Below are positions 21,400 to 29,272 of a DNA stretch of 55,498 nt, piece after piece. Every line of letters begins with the position of its first letter. The stretch's first letter is position 1. Location of the stretch: assembly GCA_030674455.1 (NCBI GenBank), contig JAUSGQ010000028.1, positions 1 through 55,498 of the forward strand, written 5' to 3'. This DNA comes from a bacterium (GTDB taxonomy: Bacteria; Patescibacteriota; Minisyncoccia; Phycocordibacterales; UBA2100). The notes below the pieces were generated by a model. It was not told the origin of the DNA, made no database searches, and saw only the letters and a list, made by a program, of their open reading frames with translations. The position numbers and the translations under genes were made by a program.

Positions 21400-22455
21400 C
21401 TACTTGAGTTTGATGATTTTCTCCCATGAGCGGCCGGTTACACCGAAGTGACCGTACGCGGCTGTTTCTTGAAATATCGGCCGGCGCAGGTTGAGCCGCT
21501 CAATGATAGCCTGCGGGCGGAAGTCGAAATTCCTTGTGACGATTTTCGACAAGTCATTTCCTTTCTCATTGTGCGCTTCAATCATTACCGGTTCCGCGCG
21601 GCCTATTGCGTATGCAACCGTCACGAGTACTTTTTTGCCATGGCCGTTCGCCACGAGATTCTTGGCAACGAATCGGCACATGTACGCGGCAGAGCGGTCG
21701 ACTTTCATCGGCTCTTTGCCGGAGAAAGCTCCGCCGCCGTGGGGAGCTAAGCCGCCATAAGTATCCACCTGGATTTTTCTGCCGGTCAATCCCGCGTCTG
21801 CCATAAATCCGCCCTGGACGAATCTGCCCGTTGGATTAACGAGTATCTCAATATTCTTCGTAGAGCCAAGTATCGGCGTGAACAAATGCTTGATAAGCTC
21901 CTTTCGGATCTCTTCCTGTGAGACTTTTTTGTCGTGCTGCGTGGAGCAGAGCGCGGTAATCACTTTTCCTTTCGAAATCGTAACTTGCGTCTTTCCATCT
22001 GGCCTCAACCACGGCAGCGTCTTGTCGCGGCGCAATTTTTCGAGTCGTCTCGCGAGTGCATGAGCTAATACCACACCGATAGGAAGCATCTCCTTCGTTT
22101 CGTTTGTCGCATAGCCGTACATGATGCCCTGGTCTCCGGCTCCGCCATTGTCCACCCCGAGAGCGATATCTGGGGATTGCTGCGCGACGCGCACGAAGAC
22201 CTCCAAATTATCTTTGTATCCAATTTCCCTGTAAACGCGGCGTGCGATTTTCTCAAAATCAACCTTGGCTTTTGTTTTTACCTCGCCTCCTATCATCAAA
22301 GTGCCATGGCTGCCGAAGACCTCGACACCGGCCCGGCTAAATGGGTCCTGAGCAAGCAGAGCGTCTAAAATAGCGTCAGAAATCTGATCGCAAACCTTGT
22401 CAGGATGGCCGCACGTAACGCTTTCCACGGTGTATCTCTCTAATTGGTTGAACAT
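21400..22455 (-). CDS. metK: S-adenosylmethionine synthetase
   Basis: Makes SAM from methionine and ATP; SAM feeds RsmH and other methyltransferases. From ATG 22455 the product has 351 residues, somewhat shorter than the roughly 385 of E. coli. Motifs: SVTCGHPDKVCDQISDAILD, GAGDQGIMYGYA, GGLAPHGGGAFSGKEPMKVDRSAAY (given here as GGGAFSGKEPMKVDRS) and the C-terminal AYGHFGV. Five extra codons upstream are an alternative start. The gap to maf contains CAAAAATCAAAAGT-type repeats. Confidence 0.94.
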   Translation of the reverse strand: MFNQLERYTVESVTCGHPDKVCDQISDAILDALLAQDPFSRAGVEVFGSHGTLMIGGEVKTKAKVDFEKIARRVYREIGYKDNLEVFVRVAQQSPDIALGVDNGGAGDQGIMYGYATNETKEMLPIGVVLAHALARRLEKLRRDKTLPWLRPDGKTQVTISKGKVITALCSTQHDKKVSQEEIRKELIKHLFTPILGSTKNIEILVNPTGRFVQGGFMADAGLTGRKIQVDTYGGLAPHGGGAFSGKEPMKVDRSAAYMCRFVAKNLVANGHGKKVLVTVAYAIGRAEPVMIEAHNEKGNDLSKIVTRNFDFRPQAIIERLNLRRPIFQETAAYGHFGVTGRSWEKIIKLK

Positions 22456-22642
22456 GATGAATAAATCAAAAATCAAAAGTCAAAAATCAAAATGTTGGTT
22501 AACTATCGTCATTTTGCATTGCATTTTGAACTATTAATAAAAAGCAATTCCCTTTTCGGGAGAAATCTTTTTGGTGTCTTTGCGCATCGTAACAGGGGCT
22601 TTAAAAAATGCAATACTATATAATACGCGTAACAATAATCTT

Positions 22643-23230
22643 ATGAGGAAACTTATATTGGCATCGGCATCGCCGTGGCGGCGGAAAATTCTGAAGAGTG
22701 CCGGAATTTCTTTTGTCGTTGAAAAAAGCGGTTACAAAGAAAATCTGCGGATAAAGTTGCAGCCGGCCGCACTGGCAAAGAAACTGGCGCTCGGAAAGGC
22801 TATGGCAGTCGCGCGTCTGCAAAAGGATGCAATTGTAATTGGGGCGGATACTTTAATCATGCACCGAAAAAAGATTCTAGGTAAACCGAAAACGCCGGCA
22901 CTCGCAAAAGCGATGCTTCATTCTTTGAGCGGTGCGACACATACAATAATTACTGGTTTTGCGATTGTAGATTCCAGAACAAAAAAATATGTAATTAAAT
23001 CTGCGGCCACCAGAGTCACATTTAATAAACTTACCGAAGAGCAGGTAGATGAGTATGTGAAAACTGGCGAGCCGCTGCGAGCAGCCGGAGGTTACGCCAT
23101 CCAAGATGGAGGTTCAAAGTTAATCAAAGGCATTAAAGGGGACTACAACAACGTGGCAGGTCTGCCGCTCAGGGACCTTATAAGAGAGTTGGAGAAATTT
23201 ACCCGCGGCACCGAGGACGGTCCTCGGTGA
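22643..23230 (+). CDS. maf: Maf-family nucleoside triphosphate pyrophosphatase
   Basis: House-cleaning pyrophosphatase that hydrolyses non-canonical or methylated nucleotides. 195 residues from ATG 22643. Motifs LILASASPWRRKIL, then GADTLI (catalytic Asp), and a C-terminal GDYNNVAGLP. The final residues, TEDGPR, are encoded by a CCGAGGAC-G-GTCCTCGG palindrome (23209-23229), which also forms the left boundary of the adjacent RAYT gene. The natural C-terminus has apparently been replaced by the repeat. Confidence 0.88.
   Translation: MRKLILASASPWRRKILKSAGISFVVEKSGYKENLRIKLQPAALAKKLALGKAMAVARLQKDAIVIGADTLIMHRKKILGKPKTPALAKAMLHSLSGATHTIITGFAIVDSRTKKYVIKSAATRVTFNKLTEEQVDEYVKTGEPLRAAGGYAIQDGGSKLIKGIKGDYNNVAGLPLRDLIRELEKFTRGTEDGPR
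23209..23229. repeat. REP-type palindrome before the RAYT gene
   Basis: CACCGAGGAC-G-GTCCTCGGTG. Same family: 23412-23430 (inside the RAYT gene), 23925-23961 and 26724-26765 (head-to-head pairs), and 36101-36117. Confidence 0.85.
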
Positions 23231-23236
23231 TAGAAT

Positions 23237-23944
23237 GTGGATATGCTAAGACGGGTACCGTTGATTTCAGAAGAGACGTATCACATCTACAACAGAGGCG
23301 CTGGCAAACAGCGTATATATACGACACCGGCAGACTATGAGCGCTTCATGGGACTTCTGCGTCTGGCTAATAGCGAAGAGCCGATAACATACCGTAATCC
23401 GTGGGAGAAACCCCGAGGACGGTCCTCGGGAGGAATCACCCAAAAGTTGGTTGATGTGCTCGCCTACGCGCTCATGCCGAATCATTTTCATTTGGTATTG
23501 AAACAGATAGCCACCGAGGGCATCACAAAATTTATGCGCAAGCTTGCGACCGCATATTCCATGTATTTCAATATCAAGTACGAGCATAGCGGCGTGCTAT
23601 TCCAGGGCCGGTTCAAAAGTAGCCACGTTAACTCGGAATCCTATTTCCGATACATCTTCTCGTATGTGCACCTCAACCCATTGGAACTTGTTGAGCCAGA
23701 CTGGAAAGAGGGAACCATTCGCAGTGAGAAAAAAGCGCGTAAATTTCTTACCGACTACCGATACTCAAGTTATCCCGACTATTGCGTGGGCGAGCGGCCG
23801 GAGCGGGCGATTCTTGCTTACGACGATGCGCCGGATTTCTTGAAAGAGCAGAATGATTTTGAAGAAATGCTTAGCGACTTTTCAAAGGGACATATACTTT
23901 ATACTACCGATGATGGCGTTATTCCCGAGGACCGTCCTCGGTAA
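23237..23944 (+). CDS. REP-associated tyrosine transposase (Y1, RAYT)
   Basis: Single-strand endonuclease of the HUH Y1 family that handles REP palindromes. 235 residues from GTG 23237 (or ATG 23243). YHIYNRGAGKQRIY at the start, HUH motif in MPNHFHLVLKQ, candidate catalytic Tyr in KLATAYSMYFN, and FQGRFKS, YVHLNP typical of the family. Its own palindrome lies before (23209), inside (23412-23430, encoding PRGRSSG) and at the stop codon (23925-23961). The internal copy falls before the HUH motif and keeps the frame. A source of the dispersed CCGAGGAC palindromes is therefore present in the window. Confidence 0.9.
   Translation: MDMLRRVPLISEETYHIYNRGAGKQRIYTTPADYERFMGLLRLANSEEPITYRNPWEKPRGRSSGGITQKLVDVLAYALMPNHFHLVLKQIATEGITKFMRKLATAYSMYFNIKYEHSGVLFQGRFKSSHVNSESYFRYIFSYVHLNPLELVEPDWKEGTIRSEKKARKFLTDYRYSSYPDYCVGERPERAILAYDDAPDFLKEQNDFEEMLSDFSKGHILYTTDDGVIPEDRPR
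23412..23430. repeat. REP-type palindrome inside the RAYT gene
   Basis: CCCGAGGAC-G-GTCCTCGGG, in frame within the transposase that presumably recognises it. Confidence 0.85.
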
Positions 23945-23961
23945 CCGAGGACGGTCCTCGG
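23925..23961. repeat. BIME-like pair of REP palindromes at the RAYT stop codon
   Basis: CCGAGGAC-C-GTCCTCGG, then TAA, then CCGAGGAC-G-GTCCTCGG. The two copies have opposite central bases, so they are in inverted orientation, like bacterial interspersed mosaic elements. The stop codon is the spacer. Confidence 0.85.
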
Positions 23962-24144
23962 GCTTCATGAATTTGGCGTGAGTTATACACACCCCCCATC
24001 AAAAAGAGGGTTGCTTAAGGAAAGGCGATATACAATATATGGCAATCTCGCCTTGCGGCGGGCATTGGGTGAAATATAAATCATGTGGGTGAAAAATTAT
24101 TAGCATTTTTTTATTAGTTAGTTATTAATTAGATTATTAAGTGT
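23962..24144. other. AT-rich gap before a surface-protein gene
   Basis: No gene is seen. The last 60 bases are strongly AT-rich (TTATTAGTTAGTTATTAATT) and probably hold the promoter, but I cannot fix the boxes. Confidence 0.4.
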
Positions 24145-25386
24145 ATGAAAGTAAATTCAATGTTTAGGAAAGAAGGAATCATAGCGGTGACTGTAGCGAC
24201 GATAGTGTCGCTGTTTCTTGTTGTCTCTGTCGTACACGCGGTGACGACTATTAGTACAAGCATTACGACGGAGGGCGACCTGGCTGTTACGGGCAACTCT
24301 ACTCTTACCGGAACGCTTGGCGTGACTGGTAAGACGACGCTTGTAAACGCATCCACTACGCTGATAACGGCAAGCGGCCAATCGTGGCTGAATGGTAATG
24401 TAAATGTTAATGGATTCGCGACGACTACCGCGGCAAACGGCAATTTCGCAACAGCTGGTACGCTCGGCGTAACCGGCCTCTCAACCTTCGGAGCAGGCGG
24501 CTTCGTGTCGCAGGCTTCTTCAACTGTCGTTGGTAACTTTACGACCACTGGAGCCCTAACTCTTACGGGCACCGGCGCAACAACTCTTGGCGGCGCGCTC
24601 AACGTGACCGGTCTGTCCACCTTCGGAGCTAACGGTTTCGTCTCGCAGGCTTCTTCTACTGTTGTAGGCGACCTAACGGTGACGGGCACATTCAGCCCAG
24701 CCCAAACCTCAGCAGCAAGCTTCACGGTTAGCGGCCTCACCACCCTTGGTCAGGCATCATCAACAAGGTTCTCAGTGCATGACACCGCATACTTCGGTGG
24801 CACTGCGACGACGACAATCGACTCTGCCGGAAATCTCGTTGTGGCGGGCAACGCCACCTCGACTGCCTTCTTCGCCACCACCGCGAGCAGTACGAACCTA
24901 TTCGCGCAAGCATCTACCATCGGTACACTCACCCTGGGCAACGCACTCGCTGTAACCTCCGGAGGGACAGGTGTAACAACGTCAACTGGTACAGGCAACG
25001 CCGTCCTCTCGGCAAGCCCGACGCTTTCAGGAACAGCAGTACTCGCCGCCGCGAACTTTAGCGGTCTCGCCAGCACGACACAGCTCCGAGTCGGTGACGA
25101 TAACGTGAGTACAGTCTCTGGCATAATTAGCGGTGTTTGCAGTATCGCGGAGATTTCGGGTCTCGTCGCCTCAACAACGGTACAGCTCACATGCGCCGGC
25201 GCGACAGGAGTCACGACCTCTTATAAAGTGTTCGTGCAGGCAACGAGTTCAATTCCTTCGCAAATTGTCATACAGTCGGCGACCTCAAGCACGGACGCCA
25301 TCGAAGTTAGATTCCTAAACACCGGCATTAACGGTGGCACGCCTGGGTCTGCCGCCGCATCCCTCAACTTCTGGGCTGTTCGCTAG
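24145..25386 (+). CDS. Exported Ser/Thr/Gly-rich repetitive surface protein
   Basis: 413 residues. Signal peptide (about 1-33, hydrophobic IIAVTVATIVSLFLVVSVVHA). The rest is low in charge and built of short beta-type repeats (TGTLGVTGLSTFGAGGFVSQ and variants such as GALNVTGLSTFGANGFVSQ), with SGGTGVTTSTGTGNAVLSAS like phage-tail-fibre and adhesin repeats. The C-terminal 70 residues contain a Cys pair and end LNFWAVR. Probably a surface fibre or adhesin. No anchoring motif is seen; the partner may be the peptidoglycan-binding protein that follows. Confidence 0.65.
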   Translation: MKVNSMFRKEGIIAVTVATIVSLFLVVSVVHAVTTISTSITTEGDLAVTGNSTLTGTLGVTGKTTLVNASTTLITASGQSWLNGNVNVNGFATTTAANGNFATAGTLGVTGLSTFGAGGFVSQASSTVVGNFTTTGALTLTGTGATTLGGALNVTGLSTFGANGFVSQASSTVVGDLTVTGTFSPAQTSAASFTVSGLTTLGQASSTRFSVHDTAYFGGTATTTIDSAGNLVVAGNATSTAFFATTASSTNLFAQASTIGTLTLGNALAVTSGGTGVTTSTGTGNAVLSASPTLSGTAVLAAANFSGLASTTQLRVGDDNVSTVSGIISGVCSIAEISGLVASTTVQLTCAGATGVTTSYKVFVQATSSIPSQIVIQSATSSTDAIEVRFLNTGINGGTPGSAAASLNFWAVR

Positions 25387-25419
25387 TCGGTAGCTTTTAT
25401 TAGCTAACAGCGAATACTC

Positions 25420-25522
25420 ATGAACCCCGTTAGAAGCCCTCTTTCGGGAGTTCAAAAGGAGGCTCGTGGCACAAAGACAAAAATCAACACTACTTTATGA
25501 AAGACAAAGCTTCTAACGGGGT
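25420..25522 (+). promoter_or_regulatory. Repeated structured leader (NPVRS element) copy 2, with a small reading frame
   Basis: Arms CCCCGTTAGAAGC and GCTTCTAACGGGG (13 bp, perfect) with a CTTTCGGGAG hairpin inside. Compared with copy 1 the stem pairs U-A become U-G. A 26-codon frame (MNPVRSPLSGVQKEARGTKT...) starts at 25420 and its TGA overlaps the ATG at 25497 (ATGA), a translational-coupling arrangement. The 3' arm encodes KASNGVK at the start of the next protein. Confidence 0.6.
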
Positions 25523-26639
25523 GAAAATAAAACAATTCTTTCTTTCGAGTTCAATCGCGGCACTGCTTCTGCCCGCCCTTGCGCTTGCCGCGTACAACGA
25601 TACAAACATTGCTACAGATGTCGTTTTGAGCGTGGGCGGAGTTACAGTAACTGTTTCCGGTACGAACGCTGTTCTCGAATCAATGTCTGTCAGTGCATCT
25701 ACAATTACGGTTTCTCTCTTACCAAACTCGTTTATCGAGGTTCAGTCTTCTGCTGGCAAAGTTATTGCGACAAATGCGCCGGCGTCATATATAGTGACAG
25801 ACACTTGCACAGGAGGTGTGTCGACTCTCAAGCTCTCTTCATCAATCAGCACAGGCTCGATGACGATTACACCATCTTCAAGCGCTTGTGGTTCTAATGC
25901 GTCCGGTAAGTCTTCGACGGTAGTCTCGACTGGCAGCGGGTCCGGTTCATCCGGCGGCGGCGGAGGAGGAGGTGGAGGTGGCGGATACACGCCGACAACA
26001 CGAACTACCACTCCGGCGACTCCCGCAACCCCGGCTACTCCGGCGACTGCTACTTCAGCCGCAACTCCAGCCATTCCGGCTACTCCGGCATCAGCATCCG
26101 CCGCTCTTCTGACTGCAGAGTTCGGGCTCGGTGCTAAGGGAAATAATGTTGAATCTCTCCAGACATTCCTAGAAGCAAGGGGATTCCTCCAGATGCCAGT
26201 TGGTGTTTCCAAAGGCACCTACGGAGCGTTGACGCGAACTGCGGTTCGTGCCTACCAAAAGGACAAGGGAATTTCGCAGACGGGCTATATCGGTCCGCAA
26301 ACTCGCGCAGCTATCAACATCGAGCTAGGAGCAACCTCTGCTGCAACGCCTGCAACGCCAGCCGCTCCAGCGCTGGCAAATGCGAGCGCGAATGCCAGCT
26401 TCAATCGCGACTTACAGACCGGTTCAACGGGAGGTGATGTGAAAGCGCTCCAGGCGTATCTCAACAGTCACGGCTTCCAGATTTCGGCAAGCGGCGCTGG
26501 ATCTCCTGGAAATGAAACAGAGCGCTTCGGCGGACTCACGCGCGCGGCATTAGCCAAGTGGCAGAAATCCGTCGGCATTACGCCTGCTTCCGGTTACTTC
26601 GGACCTAAAACGCAGGCGTTCATCGCGGTGAATCCGTAG
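25497..26639 (+). CDS. Exported protein with two peptidoglycan-binding domains
   Basis: 380 residues. Signal peptide KQFFLSSSIAALLLPALALA; the true start is ATG 25497 (coupled to the leader frame) or GTG 25521. Then a beta-rich region, a GGGG hinge, a Thr/Pro/Ala linker made of TPATPATPA units, and two PG_binding_1 domains (about 200-275: LGAKGNNVESLQTFLEARGF ... GYIGPQTRAAI; about 300-378: GSTGGDVKALQAYLNSHGF ... GYFGPKTQAFI), separated by a second Ala-rich linker. Likely anchors to the cell wall; no catalytic domain is seen. Confidence 0.8.
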   Translation: MKDKASNGVKIKQFFLSSSIAALLLPALALAAYNDTNIATDVVLSVGGVTVTVSGTNAVLESMSVSASTITVSLLPNSFIEVQSSAGKVIATNAPASYIVTDTCTGGVSTLKLSSSISTGSMTITPSSSACGSNASGKSSTVVSTGSGSGSSGGGGGGGGGGGYTPTTRTTTPATPATPATPATATSAATPAIPATPASASAALLTAEFGLGAKGNNVESLQTFLEARGFLQMPVGVSKGTYGALTRTAVRAYQKDKGISQTGYIGPQTRAAINIELGATSAATPATPAAPALANASANASFNRDLQTGSTGGDVKALQAYLNSHGFQISASGAGSPGNETERFGGLTRAALAKWQKSVGITPASGYFGPKTQAFIAVNP

Positions 26640-26671
26640 AGAAAAGGAGTATCGCGTATCAGTGTATACAA

Positions 26672-26697
26672 CAGCCCCGACCTCAAGTCGGGGCTGT
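26672..26697 (+). terminator. Hairpin after the peptidoglycan-binding protein gene
   Basis: AGCCCCGAC pairs with GTCGGGGCT around CTCAA; strong stem 32 bases after the stop codon. The T-tract is weak. The arm sequence is the same as in the cluster upstream of tRNA-Lys (17717, 17780). Confidence 0.55.
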
Positions 26698-26723
26698 ACG
26701 CTTTCCGAACTTACTAACCGATA

Positions 26724-26765
26724 CACCGAGGACCGTCCTCCGGTAGAGGAGGACGGTCCTCGGTG
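26724..26765. repeat. BIME-like pair of REP palindromes before yvcK
   Basis: CACCGAGGAC-C-GTCCTC and GAGGAC-G-GTCCTCGGTG flank CGGTAGAG in inverted orientation. Same family as the RAYT-associated palindromes at 23209-23961. Confidence 0.85.
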
Positions 26766-26809
26766 CCAGCCGATTGTGAAATTGCCTCTTATAATGTTAG
26801 AGTTATCCG

Positions 26810-27757
26810 ATGAAAAAAGTAGTAACTATCGGCGGGGGCACGGGTAGCTACATGGTCCTTCGCGGACTAAAAAAGTTTCCTTTCAGCATTACTGCCGTAG
26901 TGACTATTTTTGATAACGGCGGCTCCACGGGTACTCTGCGTGATGAGTTTGGTATTTTGCCGCCGGGAGATTTACGCCGATGCCTTGTTGCCCTTTCTGA
27001 CGATGAGCGTGGCTCCGTCCTTCGCGACCTATTTAATTTCCGTTTCAATAAAAAGGGCAGTTCGCTTCATGGCCATAGCTTCGGTAATCTATTTCTACTG
27101 GCGCTCTCTGAAATATACGGTGGCGACACTGAAGCGATTAAAAAAGCGTCTGAATTGTTAAATCTAAAAGGGCGGGTTCTTCCGGTCTCTCTCGATAAAT
27201 CCCATGTTCACGCGACTCTGGAAGATGGCTCGGAAATAGTTGGGGAATCTAATATCGATATACCAAAACATAATGGCAATCTGCGAATCGTTAATTTGCA
27301 ACTGAAGCCGCCTGCGCGCATATTCCGGGAGACTGAAAAGGCGATACGAGAAGCGGATGTAGTCGTGATTTGTCCCGGGGATATATTTTCTTCGCTGGTG
27401 CCGAATTTGCTGGTTGGCGGAATGAAGGAAGCACTTCACGCATGCAAAGGCAAGAAAGTGGCAATATGCAACTCAATGACCAAGTGGGGCGAGACGCACG
27501 GTTATGCGGCTTCGGACATGATGAAGGAGCTTTTGAAATACAGCGGCCTCAGGAAGTTCGATTATGTCGTATGCAACACGAGAGAGATATCGGCCAAGGT
27601 GCAAGCACAGTACGCGAAAGAGAAGAAATATCCGGTGCGGGTAGATGCTGCGCTCGAGAAGTGCGCAAAGAAAATCATAAAGGCGGATCTATTGACTGAT
27701 GTGGATTTGGTGCGCTATGACCCTGAAACTGTCGGCAGGATTTTGTACAAGATTTAA
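26810..27757 (+). CDS. yvcK: YvcK/CofD-like protein (UDP-sugar-binding regulator)
   Basis: 315 residues. N-terminal nucleotide loop VVTIGGGTGSYMVLRGLK, then FDNGGSTGTLRDEFGILPPGDLRRCL, HGHSFGNLFL and VVICPGDIFSSLVPNLLV: the YvcK branch of the CofD superfamily. In Firmicutes YvcK is needed for gluconeogenic growth and for correct placement of PBP1; it binds UDP-GlcNAc. TATAAT lies at 26790-26795. The TAA stop overlaps the nth start (TAATGATG). Confidence 0.85.
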   Translation: MKKVVTIGGGTGSYMVLRGLKKFPFSITAVVTIFDNGGSTGTLRDEFGILPPGDLRRCLVALSDDERGSVLRDLFNFRFNKKGSSLHGHSFGNLFLLALSEIYGGDTEAIKKASELLNLKGRVLPVSLDKSHVHATLEDGSEIVGESNIDIPKHNGNLRIVNLQLKPPARIFRETEKAIREADVVVICPGDIFSSLVPNLLVGGMKEALHACKGKKVAICNSMTKWGETHGYAASDMMKELLKYSGLRKFDYVVCNTREISAKVQAQYAKEKKYPVRVDAALEKCAKKIIKADLLTDVDLVRYDPETVGRILYKI

Positions 27758-28413
27758 TGATGGACAACGCACGCAGAGAAAGAGCCGGAAACATAGTTTC
27801 ATACCTTAAGAAGGCCTATCCTAAGCCGAAAAGCGAACTCAAATGGAACACTCCATTTCAGTTCGTAGTTGCGGTTATCTTATCAGCACAGTGTACGGAC
27901 AAGGCGGTAAATCGCCTGACCGATAGGTTGTTCCTCAAGTATAAAACTGCGAAAGATTTTGCCCGTGCGAATCCGTCGCAATTCACGAAAGAAATATCAT
28001 CCGTTCCTTTTTTTCGCAATAAGGCCAAACATATCATTCTTTCGGCAAAGAAAGTTTTTGTGGATTTTAGCAGTCATATTCCGAAGAATCCTAAGGATTT
28101 GCAAACTCTGCCGGGTGTCGGTTACAAAACATCGCACGTAATTTTGGGAGAGTTATTTGATATCTGGGAAGGAATTCCCACCGATACGCATGTCCGCCGA
28201 TTTGCCTTGAGGTTTAACCTCACAGACAAAAAAGACCTGACTAAAATTTCCAAAGATTTGGAAAAGCTTATTCAAAAAAAAGATTGGAAATATGTAAACA
28301 ACGGCCTTATCCTCTACGGCCGTTACGTGTGTCCAGCGAGAAAGCATGATTGCGCTAAACATCCTCTAACAAAACTCTGGCCCCAAGCCGCAGCTCGCTG
28401 GCCTCGTCACTAA
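27757..28413 (+). CDS. nth: Endonuclease III-like DNA glycosylase with incomplete iron-sulfur motif
   Basis: Base-excision glycosylase/AP lyase for oxidised pyrimidines. 218 residues. Helix-hairpin-helix LPGVGYKTSHVIL includes the catalytic Lys, and DTHVRRF the catalytic Asp. The C-terminal cluster loop normally reads C-x6-C-x2-C-x5-C; here it is CPARKHDCAKHPLTKLW, with the last two Cys replaced by His and Trp, so a 4Fe-4S cluster is unlikely as such. A CTTGAGGTTTAACCTCA palindrome (28206-28222) is embedded after DTHVRRF. Starts in the stop codon of yvcK. Confidence 0.88.
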   Translation: MMDNARRERAGNIVSYLKKAYPKPKSELKWNTPFQFVVAVILSAQCTDKAVNRLTDRLFLKYKTAKDFARANPSQFTKEISSVPFFRNKAKHIILSAKKVFVDFSSHIPKNPKDLQTLPGVGYKTSHVILGELFDIWEGIPTDTHVRRFALRFNLTDKKDLTKISKDLEKLIQKKDWKYVNNGLILYGRYVCPARKHDCAKHPLTKLWPQAAARWPRH

Positions 28414-28507
28414 AACGTGTCTTCACAAATAGACCATGGTACAACAGAGGAGACAAATTCGCGCTCATCTTTTTTGCTGACAACTCGCTGAATTGGCTCA
28501 AAATAGG

Positions 28508-28513
28508 TATCAT
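28508..28513 (+). promoter_or_regulatory. -10-like box at near-leaderless distance
   Basis: TATCAT ends 6 bases before ATG 28520. No clear -35. Same geometry as several genes of this window. Confidence 0.4.
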
Positions 28514-28519
28514 GTCCAT

Positions 28520-29272
28520 ATGCGAATTATCATTAACGGGTTAGCAATTGAATACGACGACCGCGGAAGCGGCGAAACAATTGTAATGCTGCATGGCTGG
28601 AAAGATAATTTGCGCACGTTTGATGGCATCTTCACGGCTTTAGCGACGTCGTTTAGAGTTATCAGAATTGACTTACCCGGATTCGGAGGAAGCGATGCGC
28701 CTCCGAAAGATTGGACGCTTGAGGATTACGTATCGTTTGTAAAAGATTTCACGGATAAGCTAAATATCACGCCAAGCGCGTACGCGGGGCATTCATTCGG
28801 CGGCAGAATAGTCATACATGGCGTCGCCTCGAAGGTGTTGAACGCTAAGAAAATTATTCTCATTTCCTCGGCGGGAGTCGCACGCAGAAAAACTCTCAAG
28901 AACTCGGGACTTGCCGTGCTTGCTAAGTTCGGGCGCGCGGCCGCTTCCGTTCCACCGCTAAGTTTCTGGAAACAAAGCATACGGCGCAAACTATACGAAT
29001 CGATTGGAAGCGATTACTTTCGTGCGGGTGCCTTGAGCGGCACTTTCCTGAACATTATTAAGAAGGATCTTGCGGAAGACGCAAAGAAGATATCGTTGCC
29101 GACGCTTCTGATTTGGGGAAGCAACGATATGGCAACTCCGCTCGAGGAAGGGGAGCGCCTTCACTCTCTTATACGCAATTCGACGCTTCACGTTATCCCC
29201 GGTGCCGGACATTTTGTCCATCAAGAAAGACCTGCCGAGATATCAGGTATAATTCGCAAATTCTTATCATGA
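28520..29272 (+). CDS. Alpha/beta hydrolase
   Basis: 250 residues from ATG 28520. Core features: oxyanion strand VMLHGWKDN, nucleophile elbow GHSFGGRIV (Ser), acid Asp in LIWGSNDMATP, and His in GAGHFVHQERP. The substrate cannot be told from sequence; carboxylesterase, haloacetate dehalogenase-like and C-C hydrolase relatives share this pattern. Its TGA overlaps the ATG of the MurF-like gene (ATGA), so the two are translationally coupled. Confidence 0.85.
   Translation: MRIIINGLAIEYDDRGSGETIVMLHGWKDNLRTFDGIFTALATSFRVIRIDLPGFGGSDAPPKDWTLEDYVSFVKDFTDKLNITPSAYAGHSFGGRIVIHGVASKVLNAKKIILISSAGVARRKTLKNSGLAVLAKFGRAAASVPPLSFWKQSIRRKLYESIGSDYFRAGALSGTFLNIIKKDLAEDAKKISLPTLLIWGSNDMATPLEEGERLHSLIRNSTLHVIPGAGHFVHQERPAEISGIIRKFLS

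Noticed and set aside
24129-24743. 204-codon minus-strand frame opposite the repetitive surface protein
   Set aside because: It is a shadow of the low-complexity Ser/Thr/Gly repeat gene and ends in the AT-rich promoter region.
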